From Actinostola sp. cb2023 (taxonomy: Eukaryota; Cnidaria; Anthozoa; Actiniaria; Actinostolidae), in NCBI GenBank assembly GCA_033675265.1, contig JAUJYZ010000098.1, positions 265,501 through 329,500 of the forward strand: 64,000 bases of DNA, read 5' to 3'. How positions within the stretch are numbered: position 1 is the stretch's first letter; each line of letters opens with the position of its first letter. A program made the translations under genes and the position numbers. Below the pieces are notes generated by a model. The model made no database searches and was not told where the DNA came from. It saw nothing but the letters and a program-made list of their open reading frames with translations. Positions 11,491-22,063 of this stretch are shown here, piece by piece.

Positions 11491-12057
11491 GACTTGTATT
11501 TATTAAATGTATGGGAGGTTTTACGTGTGACGTAGTGGCCGTCAAGATCTACAAAATGTTCGATTCTAACTTTCAAAGTCTGTTAGTTTTTCTTTAAGCA
11601 ACTAGATGACATTTGTTTGTTTGTTTATAAGTAACTTATATTTGGTATATTTGACAGATATTTAGACTTCACCGATCTAAAATTGAAGTTTTGAGCAAGT
11701 AAAATGACGGTTTGACGGCCACTCGCGACAGATTTTGCTCAATTTCCCTCACGCGGGGGGCCGTGTGGACGAGAGATGATTCGGTAAGCTGTATTTCTGT
11801 AATAAGAAAAGCCATCTGTGCGCATGTTATTATTGGGTACTGAAGGTCGATTAATATCTCATCTGTCTCTGCTTCTCATGGATTGTTCGATTGCTAAAGG
11901 ATAACCTTGATATGCCATTGTTTAGGTGATATTTAAACTGATCTGCAGTATCTCGATAAACATGTATGTGTTTAAAAAGAAAAAAAAAATATGCATGGAA
12001 ATGAATACTCAGAACTAGGATTTCAGTGCGAACAGAGTCGTCAGTCAATATTCAAGT
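11491..12057. other. Intergenic, nothing recognised
   Basis: GTGGCCGTCAA near 11536 and TTGACGGCCAC near 11711 are inverted, which may mark the ends of another small element. Nothing else stands out. Confidence 0.4.
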
Positions 12058-12370
12058 CATGCGATTATAATTATTAATTATAGTAATAATAGTAATTATT
12101 AATAATTATAGTAATTATAGTGATTAGTTATTATTAACTGAATTTGAGTGATTATTGTAATTATTATTAATTATAGTAATAATAGAAAGTATTATTAATT
12201 AATAATTATAGTAATAATAGTAATTATTAATAATTATAGTAATTATAGTGATTAGTTATTATTAACTGAATTTGAGTGATTATTGTAATTATTATTAATT
12301 ATAGTAATAATAGTAAGTATTATTAATTAATAATTATAGTAATAATAGTAAGTATTATTAATTATAGTAG
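12058..12370. repeat. AT-rich tandem repeat of about 115 bp
   Basis: Nearly all A, T and G. A block with TATAGTGATTAGTTATTATT and AACTGAATTTGAGTGATTAT occurs twice, about 116 bp apart, with partial copies on both sides. Confidence 0.85.
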
Positions 12371-13074
12371 GCTTTTTCTCGAACAATTTTGGAAGATAAC
12401 AATTTAAAAATGAAGGATGTTGATGATGGAATTCAAGCGGACTGAATAGACCGGTTTGTTGATATATTTTGACTACATAGCGCTCAAAACTGAGTGATGT
12501 GTAAGTACCTTACGTGAATATCTGTCTCACTTCAGTTTTCTTACCGATAAATTCCGGCTCGCGGGGAGATGAGAAGCGTAAAAAGACTGACTGCGTTGTC
12601 GGCGCCCAGTAAAGACGCTCTCACAGGGCGCCGATTTCCACCTAATTTCTTAAATTCGTTGGAATGGGTTTCTAAATGATTTCGATATCATTGTCAATAA
12701 TACCATTTTGGTGGTGTTTGTCTTAGCTATCTGCGCAAGAAAGCGGTCGCATACCTTTGCCATTGAATGTACTAACAGAAAATTCCTCTTTTATTTGTAC
12801 ACCAATAATTCCAAATCCCTAGACGTCGTTGTTCGACCTTTTCGATCCATCCAAAGGCTACAATTCCTGATCGTAGCTGAAGTAGCAGTTTTTGTCGAAT
12901 TTTTCCGCGGAAGAACAACTGAAATTTGTTTGGAAATTACTGCACTACAGATGACGTCATCTACAAGATGACAGGTGTGACTGACGTGCAGCGCGCGCTC
13001 TAAATGTATATCAATGAATGATTTTCTCGCCAAGACGTCAGTTTATAATATCCTGCAACAGCTTGGCTGGGAAG
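12371..13074. other. Upstream region of GPCR 2
   Basis: No coding frame is convincing. CGGCGCCCAGTAAAG at about 12599 and the run GGGCGCCGA at about 12627 could pair as a small stem. The region probably contains the GPCR 2 promoter and 5' leader. Confidence 0.4.
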
Positions 13075-14157
13075 ATGAACTTTTCCTCTCTCTCTAACCT
13101 TAGTATGGCCAATATCAGTGGAATTCCTCACCAGCTCAATAACTCTGCGGCGATTCCACCGCCACGATTCCCGCGTATTTTGAATGTTCTGATCGTATAC
13201 AGCGCCGTTGCGGTACTTGTGCTGTCGATTGCGTCCAATCTGCTCGCCCTGGCTGTATGTACTCACATCTACAAACGCAGTCCATCTGTCATGCTCGGCT
13301 ATCTGGCCAGCCTCAGCGTGGCGAATTTGTGTTTTAGTTTCTTGGCTTGTGTTGATTTTTCGGTGCATTTTGATGCCTCGGGAGAATTGGCGTGTAAAAT
13401 GGAAGGATTTTTGACGGAAACTTCCTACATTTCAGCCATCCTTATTCTCGTGTGCATCAGCTACGAACGAATGACTGTGGTCGCGACTCCCATTTTAGCT
13501 CGCTTGAAGCGATTCCGATTTCGAAAATGGCTGCCCGTGTCGGTGTGGGTGGTTTCTCTAGTTCTCTGCAGTCCTTTGTTGTTCTTTTACACTCGACGAC
13601 ATGGCCACTGCACGAGTATCCTGCTAGGAAGCTTTCCTCGTTTATTGTTCTACGTCCTTCAGACGGTCTTCTTGTTCATACTGTCTTTGCTATTCATGTT
13701 GTGGGCACACATCAAGATTTTCAAGACCCTAGCGAGACACAGCGTCTTCAGAAAAGGTTCCTCCAGCGCTGCGAAGATCTTCCGCAGCGACGCGAAGCTC
13801 ACCAAAATGCTCGTGGCCGTCATGGTCATATTCTTCGTCTGCCACACTCCCTTCATGGCGATGCTTCTGATGCTCAATCTAGGAATGGCAAAGGGCACAC
13901 TGTTGTGGCAAACGGCATTTAGAGTGTCGCAGCTCGTCATGTTCACACAGACATGCATCAATCCCTTCATCTATTGCTTCTTCAGTAAGCAATTCCGCCA
14001 ATCTTGCAAAGAGGTGCTAACATGCCGGTGCGGGGACTCGCGTGTTTCTAGCAACAGATACCGAGGCACTTCTGGCACCACTTCGATCGAACTGCAAGCC
14101 GTTTCGTCCTTCGCTGGTCGGGGTGTCGTGCACGAAAAAGAGGTTACCGTATTGTAG
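13075..14157 (+). CDS. Intronless rhodopsin-family GPCR 2 (about 360 aa)
   Basis: The frame is open from ATG at 13018, but I prefer the ATG at 13075. From there the N-terminus carries three glycosylation sequons (NFS, NLS, NIS) as expected for an extracellular tail, whereas the extra 19 residues look like leader sequence. Seven membrane segments are clear: TM1 ending SNLLALAV, TM2 with the Ala/Asn variant SLSVANLCF where most receptors have Asp, a Cys before TM3 (ELACKMEGF), and ERM in place of DRY (YERMTVV). TM6 has CHTPF and TM7 has NPFIYCFF, followed by CRC. The loss of the TM2 Asp, a sodium-site residue in class A, is unusual. It is more divergent than GPCRs 1 and 3 but shares their ETSY...ILVCISYER pattern, so it is probably an older paralogue. 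Ligand unknown. Confidence 0.9.
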   Translation: MNFSSLSNLSMANISGIPHQLNNSAAIPPPRFPRILNVLIVYSAVAVLVLSIASNLLALAVCTHIYKRSPSVMLGYLASLSVANLCFSFLACVDFSVHFDASGELACKMEGFLTETSYISAILILVCISYERMTVVATPILARLKRFRFRKWLPVSVWVVSLVLCSPLLFFYTRRHGHCTSILLGSFPRLLFYVLQTVFLFILSLLFMLWAHIKIFKTLARHSVFRKGSSSAAKIFRSDAKLTKMLVAVMVIFFVCHTPFMAMLLMLNLGMAKGTLLWQTAFRVSQLVMFTQTCINPFIYCFFSKQFRQSCKEVLTCRCGDSRVSSNRYRGTSGTTSIELQAVSSFAGRGVVHEKEVTVL

Positions 14158-15499
14158 CTAAAAGTTGCTGTGATACACGATGTATTGCACACGCATTCAA
14201 ACGCGGAAAGGGAACTTTCGTTTCATTATTTCAAGTGGAATTCCTTCCTGACTCAAACTCAAGACCTTGCATGGTCCCGGAACTGGTTTATTTCTATCGC
14301 ATTTTATAAACTGAACATTTACAGTAACAGTGTGTACATTTGTGATGAAAGAACCACTCACCAGATAATGGTATATATATGGTGAAAAAACTGACTCATC
14401 CGGCTTTACAATGAAGTGAGTCTTGATCACTCGTGGAATTGAGCCGGACTGCCTAAGGCAAGACTGAACTCAGCCATCTTCCTCTCCTGTCTCTCTTTCT
14501 CTCTGCAACAAACTAAGTTTTTTTTAATGTAAACTTCGAAGAGGACAGTGACACGAAACAAAGTGCATCGGCAGTGCCTGGAGCAGAGTCATAAACTTGT
14601 ACTGGATCCAATATTGAACAGCCGGCGATTGTAGATAAACCTTTCATGACAAGGAATGACTGAAAGTGTATATCAATACAATTAGATTAGCCAAGTCTTT
14701 GTTTCTGTACATCCTGATAAGTTTTGCCCGAGGCGGGTTTCACTGATGGCGACATGCATGCACTTAATATCAAAATATCACAAGGGTGAAACGATTCTCG
14801 TACTAAATCAATGATAGCTCACTCAAATCTCTGTCAAGTAGAAAAACATCGAACTAAAACACGTACTTAAACCAGTTGAATCCTTCTTAGAGTGTAGAGT
14901 TATTTCTCTAGTAGATTCATTATTATTAGCACTATTCAGGGGGCGGATTTAGGGGAGGGTGAAGGGTGTGCGCATTCGTCCCCTGGGATAACTTTGTGCC
15001 CTTGTTTTTGACTGATATCAAGTGGGGGAAATAAAATGTATTTTTTCTGTTACCGGATAGAATGGCTTATCCCGATTCGATTCTCGATGCTTTTTTCTAG
15101 AGATATTCTAATAAAAGACGTGAATTATAGATTTATAAGGAAAAACCGAAATGATAAACTGTAGAATTAAAGTTACAAATGCCGTGTCGCTGGATATCAC
15201 AACCATATCCGAACTTGATCTTCAAGAGTCTGAGACACTGCAGTCTCACGAGGACTGAGAATTGAAGCTAATGCTGTGGAAACAACATTTATCGTCCACT
15301 GAAATCATTGACATCACATTATGATTGTTCGGACAAACGTTGCACCCTCTCCTGAAGAAGATCGTGCTATTTTCTAGTGCTAAAACTACACTCTCTATAC
15401 ATTGAAATGTCATGACGTATGTCTATTTCACTGATTTTTGGTTTTAAGTTTAGTTTCTTATCACACAGATGTAAAGCTACTATGTAGATATACTGTGAT
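14158..15499. other. Intergenic, nothing recognised
   Basis: 3' flank of GPCR 2 and further non-coding DNA. No repeat or conserved frame found. Confidence 0.5.
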
Positions 15500-15505
15500 T
15501 AAACC

Positions 15506-15506
<1 letters not shown>

Positions 15507-15538
<32 letters not shown>
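15507..15538. repeat. (TTA)n microsatellite
   Basis: About ten TTA units in a row. Confidence 0.95.
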
Positions 15539-16533
15539 TGCATACGTACACCCAGACGCTCGACATCCGTATTCTCGCCACTAACTTAATCAAAGTGTTC
15601 ACCGGAAGATGATGTCTAAATGATGTATTTTATTTGAACGCATACTGACAACCATGGCTAAGACATGGACAACATTCTCAATCGTCTGTTTATACCATTG
15701 GAAGAAAGCTAGTTTGCAAAAGGGAAGACAGTTTATCAGTGGCGTGCAATACTGAGACGAGCCCAGAAGCGCTCAACTAAAGACACAGAAGTTTATATAC
15801 CTCAAGGGTGTTTACAGTAAAACTGTGTGGCTGGAGGGAATTGGCTTTTCCTGGGATTTTAACAGATACCTTTTTAATGATCCTGTTTTTTAATAGATAT
15901 GCTTTAGGGCCAGACAGGGGAATCGACTTTAGACGTAAACAAGACTCGAAAAACGTGCCTGAGTTCACCCCGAAAAGAACTCACTATAAGGTAGTCTCCT
16001 TTGCAGACGTTTTAGTTGGTTCGCTTTGGGAGAAACTACAAGGGACACGGCAAAGAAAACCACCTAATATACGTTTAATTATAAACTCCATCTTTCTGTT
16101 CTTCGCCTGTTGCCTCGGCAACTATGATTACGCGAAACCAATAGTCAACACCAGAGGGCAAACATCAAACTGTAATCTACTGAACTTATTCGTTCAAACT
16201 AGCTATATGACTTAATTTGAAATGATACGCTACATATGTCACGTTTGATTAAAGTGAAATCATTTCTTCTGTTCCTTGCTCTATTTGTCCAAACTGTCTG
16301 TACCTAGCATTTAATACTTGGAGGATGTCACTTTTCTTCCGACTAGATCTGGACTAGATGTTTCCTCCGTGATCATTCAACCCAGTGAGAACTGTCTGCT
16401 TGCCACTGACTCGAGGCTTTGATTGACATGGATCAAGTCGACCACGTCCCAGTTTTTAATAGTTGAAAAATAAGTGTTGTAATTGATCACACCTTGTTTC
16501 GTGTTTTCGATACATTGCCATTATGTTTTTTAA
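15539..16533. other. Intergenic, one weak open frame
   Basis: An open frame at 15808-16215 (135 codons) shows no family resemblance and has a composition like the flanking DNA. I treat it as chance. Confidence 0.5.
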
Positions 16534-17003
16534 TTCATTCGTTCGTCCAACTATTCGTTCGTTCGTTGTTCATAATCCATCCATTCATTCATTCATTCGT
16601 TCGATCGTGCGTTCATTCGTTCGTGCGTTCATGCATCCATTCGTTCGATCGTTCGTTCATCCATTCGATCGTGCGTTCATGCATTCATTCGTTCGTTCGT
16701 CCATTCGTTCATTCGATCGTGCGTTTATGCATTCATTCATTCGTTCGTTCGTTCATCCATTCGTTCATTCGATCGTGCGTTCATGCATTCATTCATTCGT
16801 TCGTTCGTTCGTTCATCCATTCGTTCATTCGATCGTGCGTTCATGCATTCATTCATTCGTTCGTTCGTTCGTTCATCCATTCGATCGTGCGTTCATGCAT
16901 TCATTCGTTCGTTCATCCATTCGTCCATTCATTCATTCATTCGTTCGTTCGTTCATTCATTCGTTCATTTCGATCGTGCGTTCATGCATTCATCTTTGCA
17001 TTC
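16534..17003. repeat. TTCG/TTCA tetranucleotide array with higher-order units
   Basis: Runs of TTCA and TTCG units are interrupted at regular spacing by GATCGTGCGTTCATGCATTC. This gives a higher-order unit of about 60 bp repeated several times between about 16,600 and 16,990. All three plus frames are open because the four-base units contain no stop. The His/Ser/Phe/Arg-rich translations are not proteins. Confidence 0.95.
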
Positions 17004-17673
17004 CTTCCTCCCATTGACTACAGACATTTGGATAAGTATGTCATATTTATTGATCTATTGTAAACAGCGCTTCTGAACCGTAAGAAAACTGAGTGCTTTA
17101 CAAATAGTAAGAATATCATTATTATTTATGTTCACTCTTCCTCTTTTATTTATTTATTTATTTTATTATTTTATTATTTATTTTATTATTTGTTAATTTT
17201 TTATTTATTCCATTCATTCATTTTCTTTATCATAAAAATACCAGATAATTTTTAGGTAGAATTGACGTATTTAGCGTCCCTAAAAGTCTTCCCATTCCCG
17301 AACTCTTGGAAATAACACTCTTTGTTCATCGGCGTATTTCCACATCCATGCACTGTTTCATAATAGGAAGTGAACCCAAGGAAGTAGCCCCGTGGTCTGA
17401 CTACATGGAAACACTGCGGCAACAAGCTAAATTGTGTCTTTGACGACCTGCCGATAGTGTATCATACCAGTGTGATTAACCGCACCACTTCAAAGCGATT
17501 TCGGTTCGACAGATATGGACGATTATGTAAACTACATACACACATATACTTAGTTTAATATCACAGGCTGATAAACGCGACCTCTACACGGCGTCATCGG
17601 GACTCATTCATGGCCGTCAAATCGGGCGCAATCAATAACACACGATACTTTACAATCACAGTCACACTCGGTG
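17004..17673. other. Intergenic with TTTA-rich stretch
   Basis: Contains a TTTA/TTTTATTA-rich stretch at about 17150-17215 and, at about 17066-17130, a fragment resembling the AGCGC...GCTTTACA repeats seen at 23817 and 63250. No gene. Confidence 0.5.
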
Positions 17674-18096
17674 TTAAAGTGTATATATGGCCAAAATATA
17701 TATTTTGGAAATCGAGTCTTTATATGGTGGTGTAGTAGTTTCTTGGTTTGGGCTTCGCATTTATGAGTTATAGAGGTTTGAAATCTCAATATGTATGCTA
17801 ATTTGGTGACGTCAATTCGGGAATTTGTCATAACTTACTATATTTCTTCAAGTAGTGCTTTTTTCTGAAATAGGAAAAACGTTTATAAAGCTGTTTCTAT
17901 AAACTGTGGAAAGATATCTTGCACAAAGGCGTTTTTGTATAATAAATGATGACTGAATTTACGTCATCTGATTTGCATAACCTCTGAAACTCACACGTGC
18001 GAACCCCAAACCAGGAAACTAATACACCACCCCATTACTTACTTCATAGAGAATCGATTTCCAAAATATTTTTTGGGGGCCATATATACACTTTAA
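17674..18096. mobile_element. TTAA-flanked foldback element (Kolobok-like)
   Basis: Both ends have TTAA directly next to inverted termini AGTGTATATATGGCC. The inverted match continues for about 90 bp through ATATTTTGGAAATCGA, GTGGTGTA and CTTGGTTTGGG. TTAA duplication with termini starting AG fits Kolobok-type elements; this is inference. Non-coding. Confidence 0.7.
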
Positions 18097-18413
18097 GCGA
18101 CCATGCACCCTCGGAGAGTGGTTTTATGGTCGCTAAATAAAGATTTAGTCCCCTAGTGAACGAAATCAATACACAACGTATAGCGAAATTCTTACAGTTT
18201 CTTCTCAAACTCATGAATAATTAATGAGGACAAAACCAATGAAATCGCTACCGAGAAGGTCTAATTAGCCTCAATAGAAGTGGCCGTTTTTGATAGAGAT
18301 TTAGTTTTCAGCAAATCAGTGTGAATACATGTGTGTTCGTTAAATAGAAGATGACCGCTTAAAAGAGGGCCACTAGCAACAAGTTTGTGTATCGTATGAA
18401 AATCCAGTAGACA

Positions 18414-19371
18414 CGACCGCGTATTCACTAGAATCGACCGCGTATCCACTAGAAACGACCGCGTATCCACTTGATACGACCGCGTATCCACTAGAATCGA
18501 CCGCGTATCCACTAGAAACGACCGCGTATCCACTTGATACTACCTCGTATCCACTTGATACGACCGCGTATCCACTAGAAACGACCGCGTATCCACTTGA
18601 TACGACCGCGTATCCACTAGAATCGACCGCGTATCCACTTGATCGACCGCGTATCCACTAGAATCGACCGCGTATCCACTTGAAACGACAGCGTATCCAC
18701 TTGAAACGACCGCGTATCCACTTGAAACGACCGCGTATCCACTAGAAACGACCGCGTATCCACTAGAAACGACCGCGTATCCACTAGAAACGACCGCGTA
18801 TCCACTAGAAACGACCGCGTGTCCACCAAGAAACGACCGCGTACCACTAGAAACGACCGCGTATCCACTTGAAACGACCGCGTGTCCACTAGAAACGACC
18901 GCGATCCACTAGAAACGACCGCGTATCCACTAGAAACGACCGCGTATCCACTAGAAACGACCGCGTGTCCACTAGAAACGACCGCGTATCCACTAGAAAC
19001 GACCGCGTATCCACTAGAAACGACCGCGTATCCACTAGAAACGACCGCGTATCCACTAGAAACGACGCGTATCCCGAAACGTATCCACTAGAAACGACAG
19101 CGCGTCCACTAGAAACGATCCACTAGAAACGACCGCGTATCCACTAGAAACGACCGCGTATCACTAGAAATGACCGCGTATCCACTAGAAACGACAGCGT
19201 ATCCACTAGAAACGACGTCCGCGTATCCACTAGAAACGACCGCGTATCCATTGAAACGACCGCGTATCCACTAAGAAACGAACGCGTATCCACTAGAAAC
19301 GACCGCGTATCCACTAGAAACGACCGCGTATCCACTAGAAATGACCGCGTATTCACTAGAAACGACCGCGT
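18414..19371. repeat. 21-bp minisatellite, about 45 copies
   Basis: The unit is GACCGCGTATCCACTAGAAAC. The left third mixes variants ending AGAATC, TTGATAC and TTGAAAC; the right two thirds are mostly uniform AGAAAC with small deletions. Each unit has two CG dinucleotides, so the array is rich in possible methylation sites. Open frames on both strands are artefacts. Confidence 0.97.
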
Positions 19372-19581
19372 TACAAGCTCTTGCTGTCCGTATAGGTCGG
19401 TAATAATAAAAGCAATACTTTCAAATGAGACATATGTTAACATAATATAATGAAAAAACCGAAATTTGTCATTTTATTGTGTTGAACAATAAGTTTTCAA
19501 AGCCAAAATTTCAAAAACAATACATTTTGACCGTCCTTTACGATCCTATTTTTGGACATTTTGGCGATTTCCTTAAAATTT

Positions 19582-19920
19582 AGCTCGAAGACCTACCTTC
19601 ATGTTTTGATATGTTTTAGCTTTCGTAAATACCTACCCAGGGCAAAAATATCAGGGTAGGTCACCGTGTTAGATTTTTAGATATTCGCCGTTGAATATTA
19701 AAATGCATGATCCGCCATCAGTTGAAAGAGCTCTACCACAGGAAGCCCAACCAATGAAAAGTAGTTCGAAAATGAACACTTCGTAGATTTACTAAAAAAA
19801 TAGCTCGAAGACCTGTCTTCATTTTTTGATATTTTCTAGCTTTAGTTGACCTAGACTTACAGTGGAAAAATCAGGATAGCTCACCGACTTAGATTTTTAG
19901 ATAATCGCCGTTGAATATCA
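19582..19920. repeat. Two diverged direct copies, 220 bp apart
   Basis: Segments 19582-19699 and 19802-19919 both begin AGCTCGAAGACCT and end ATTCGCCGTTGAATAT or ATCGCCGTTGAATAT, with about a fifth of bases changed. This is an old tandem duplication between the 21-bp and 73-bp arrays. Confidence 0.75.
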
Positions 19921-19962
19921 TGCGCAGGAAAGATGCGCACGAATGCACGATCGTCGTTATCT

Positions 19963-21320
19963 GTCGTCAATTATAGTTTCATTGCGCATTGTGTTGTCGA
20001 CAAAACGATCATTTATTCAGTTTACGATTGTTTTTGTCGTCAATTATAGTTTGATTGCGCATTGTGTTGTCAACAAAACGATAATTTATTCAGTTTGCGA
20101 TTGTTTTTGTCGTCAATTATAGTTTCATTGCGCATTGCCGGTTGTCAACAAAACGAGAATTTATTCAGTTTGCGTTGTTTCTGTCGTCAATTATAGTTTC
20201 ATTGCGCATTGTGTTGTCGACAAAACGATAATATATTCAGTTTGCGATTTTTTCTTTCGTCAATTATAGTTTCATTGCGCATTGTGTTGTCAACAAAACG
20301 AGAATTTATTCAGTTTGCGATTGTTTTTTTTCGTCAATTATAGTTTCATTGCGCATTGTGTCGTCAACAAAACGAGAATTTATTCAGTTTGCGATTGTTT
20401 GTGTCGTCAATTATAGTTTCATTGCGCATTGTGTTGTCAACAAAACGAGAATAATTTATTCAGTTTGCGATTTTTTTTTGTCGTCAATTATAGTTTCATT
20501 GCGCATTGTGTTGTCAACAAAACGAGAATTTATTCAGTTTGCGATTGTTTGTTTTGTCAATTATAGTTTCATTGCGCATTGTGTCGTCAACAAAACGAGA
20601 ATTTATTCAGTTTGCGATTGTTTGTGTCGTCAATTATAGTTTCATTGCGCATTGTGTTGTCAACAAAACGAGAATGATTTATTCAGTTTGCGATTGTTTT
20701 TGTCGTCAATTATAGTTTCATTGCGCATTGTGTTGTCAACAAAACGAGAATTTATTCAGTTTGCGATTGTTTGTTTTGTCAATTATAGTTTCATTGCGCA
20801 TTGTGTTGACAACAAAACGAGAATTTATTCAGTTTGCCATTTTTTCTTTCGTCAATTATAGTTTCATTGCGCATTGTGTTGTCAACAAAACGATAATTTA
20901 TTCAGTTTGCGATTGTTTTTGTCGTCAATTATAGTTTCTTTGCGCATTGTGTTGTCAACAAAACGATAATTTATTCAGTTTGCGATTGATTTTGTCGTCA
21001 ATTATAGTTTCATTGCGCATTGTGCGTCGACAAAACGAGAATTTATTCAGTTTGCGATTGTTTTTGTCATCAATTATAGTTTCATTGCGCATTGTGTTGT
21101 CGACAAAACGATAATTTATTCAGATTACGATTGATTTTGTCGTCAATTATAGTTTCATTGCGCATTGTGTTGTCGACAAAACGATAATTTATTCAGTTTA
21201 CGATTGTTTTTGTTGTCAATTATAGTTTCATAGCGCATTGTGTTGTCAACAAAACGATAATTTATTCAGTTTGCGATTGATTTTGTCGTCAATTATAGTT
21301 TCATTGCGCATTGTGTTGTC
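19963..21320. repeat. 73-bp satellite, about 18.6 copies
   Basis: The unit contains GTCGTCAATTATAGTTTCAT, TGCGCATTGTGTTGTC, AACAAAACGAGAATTTATTC and AGTTTGCGATTG. Copies differ by single substitutions and by one- to three-base changes in a T run. Many contain the self-complementary core GTTGTCGACAAAAC or its variant GTTGTCAACAAAAC. Not coding. Confidence 0.97.
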
Positions 21321-21433
21321 ACGTTTGTCGCCAAATTAAGACCTTTTTATTTAAATAATTAACTTATAATAATAATATTATTATTATTTTTATTATTTTA
21401 TTTTTATTATTATTATTATTATTATAAGCATAG

Positions 21434-21962
21434 CACGTGTGAACCGGTGCGACATAAACATGGTCATAAGCATAAGCATAAACATAAGAACGAAACTTTT
21501 CCATTCCTTATGACTATGTTTATGCTTATGTTGTTATGTTGCACGTGTGAACCGAAGAAACATAAACATAAGCATAAACATAACGAGTACTTCTCGATAA
21601 TGCGAACATTTTGACCAGCGGAAATGCACTCACTCGAAAAAAAAGATGGCGGAAGTAGTACACTTCCCTGTCACCTAGCTGTAGCTCACGAACCAGGTTT
21701 TCGTATTCTCCCTTCTCTATTCTCCTTCTAAAAACGTTTCTCACCCAAACAGTTCTCTGTTTAGCCTGCCGCCGTATATTTCTAATTGATGCTATCCGTC
21801 TCTTTCTTCGATAACGCAGTAAAAGCGATAAAAGTTCAAGAGTCCTTCGCCTGTTGAAAGCCGCCATCTTGAAAGTGTCAATTTCGCAGCTCGTTACTGC
21901 GCATGAGTATGTGCGAAAGCTTATGTTTATGTCTATGTTTATATCGTCGTGTGAACCAGGCT
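21434..21962 (-). pseudogene. Truncated PIF/Harbinger (HARBI1-like) transposase exon
   Basis: On the minus strand an ATG at 21867 opens a frame (to 21526) whose first 75 or so residues match the N-terminus of Harbinger-type transposases. It is basic, then WVRNVFRRRIEKGEYENLV, then RELQLGDREVYYFRHLF. After about residue 80 the similarity stops and the frame runs into CATAAACATAAGCATA repeats. The DDE catalytic domain is absent. The motif CGTGTGAACC occurs at about 21437, 21542 and 21949, suggesting element ends. The ATG overlaps AAGATGGCGGC. It is a dead fragment, or the first exon of a non-autonomous copy. Confidence 0.62.
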
Positions 21963-22063
21963 TAAGCGAATAATGCTAGAAAATCACAACACTTTCTTGT
22001 GAAGGTACTTGTGACATCACTGTCATGATCATGCGCAGGATTCACCTCAACTCATCCCACATC

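Noticed and set aside
15808..16215. 135-codon open frame
   Set aside because: No family resemblance and no splice or start context. Composition like the flanking DNA.
16494..17076. His/Ser/Phe/Arg-rich proteins of up to 189 codons
   Set aside because: Produced by TTCG/TTCA units in all three frames. No codon bias or unique sequence.
18261..19443. Frames of 70-100 codons in the 21-bp minisatellite
   Set aside because: Repeat artefact open on both strands, broken wherever a unit has a one-base deletion.
20349..20934. Frames of about 69-96 codons in the 73-bp satellite
   Set aside because: They recur with each repeat shift and stop at the same place. No independent support.
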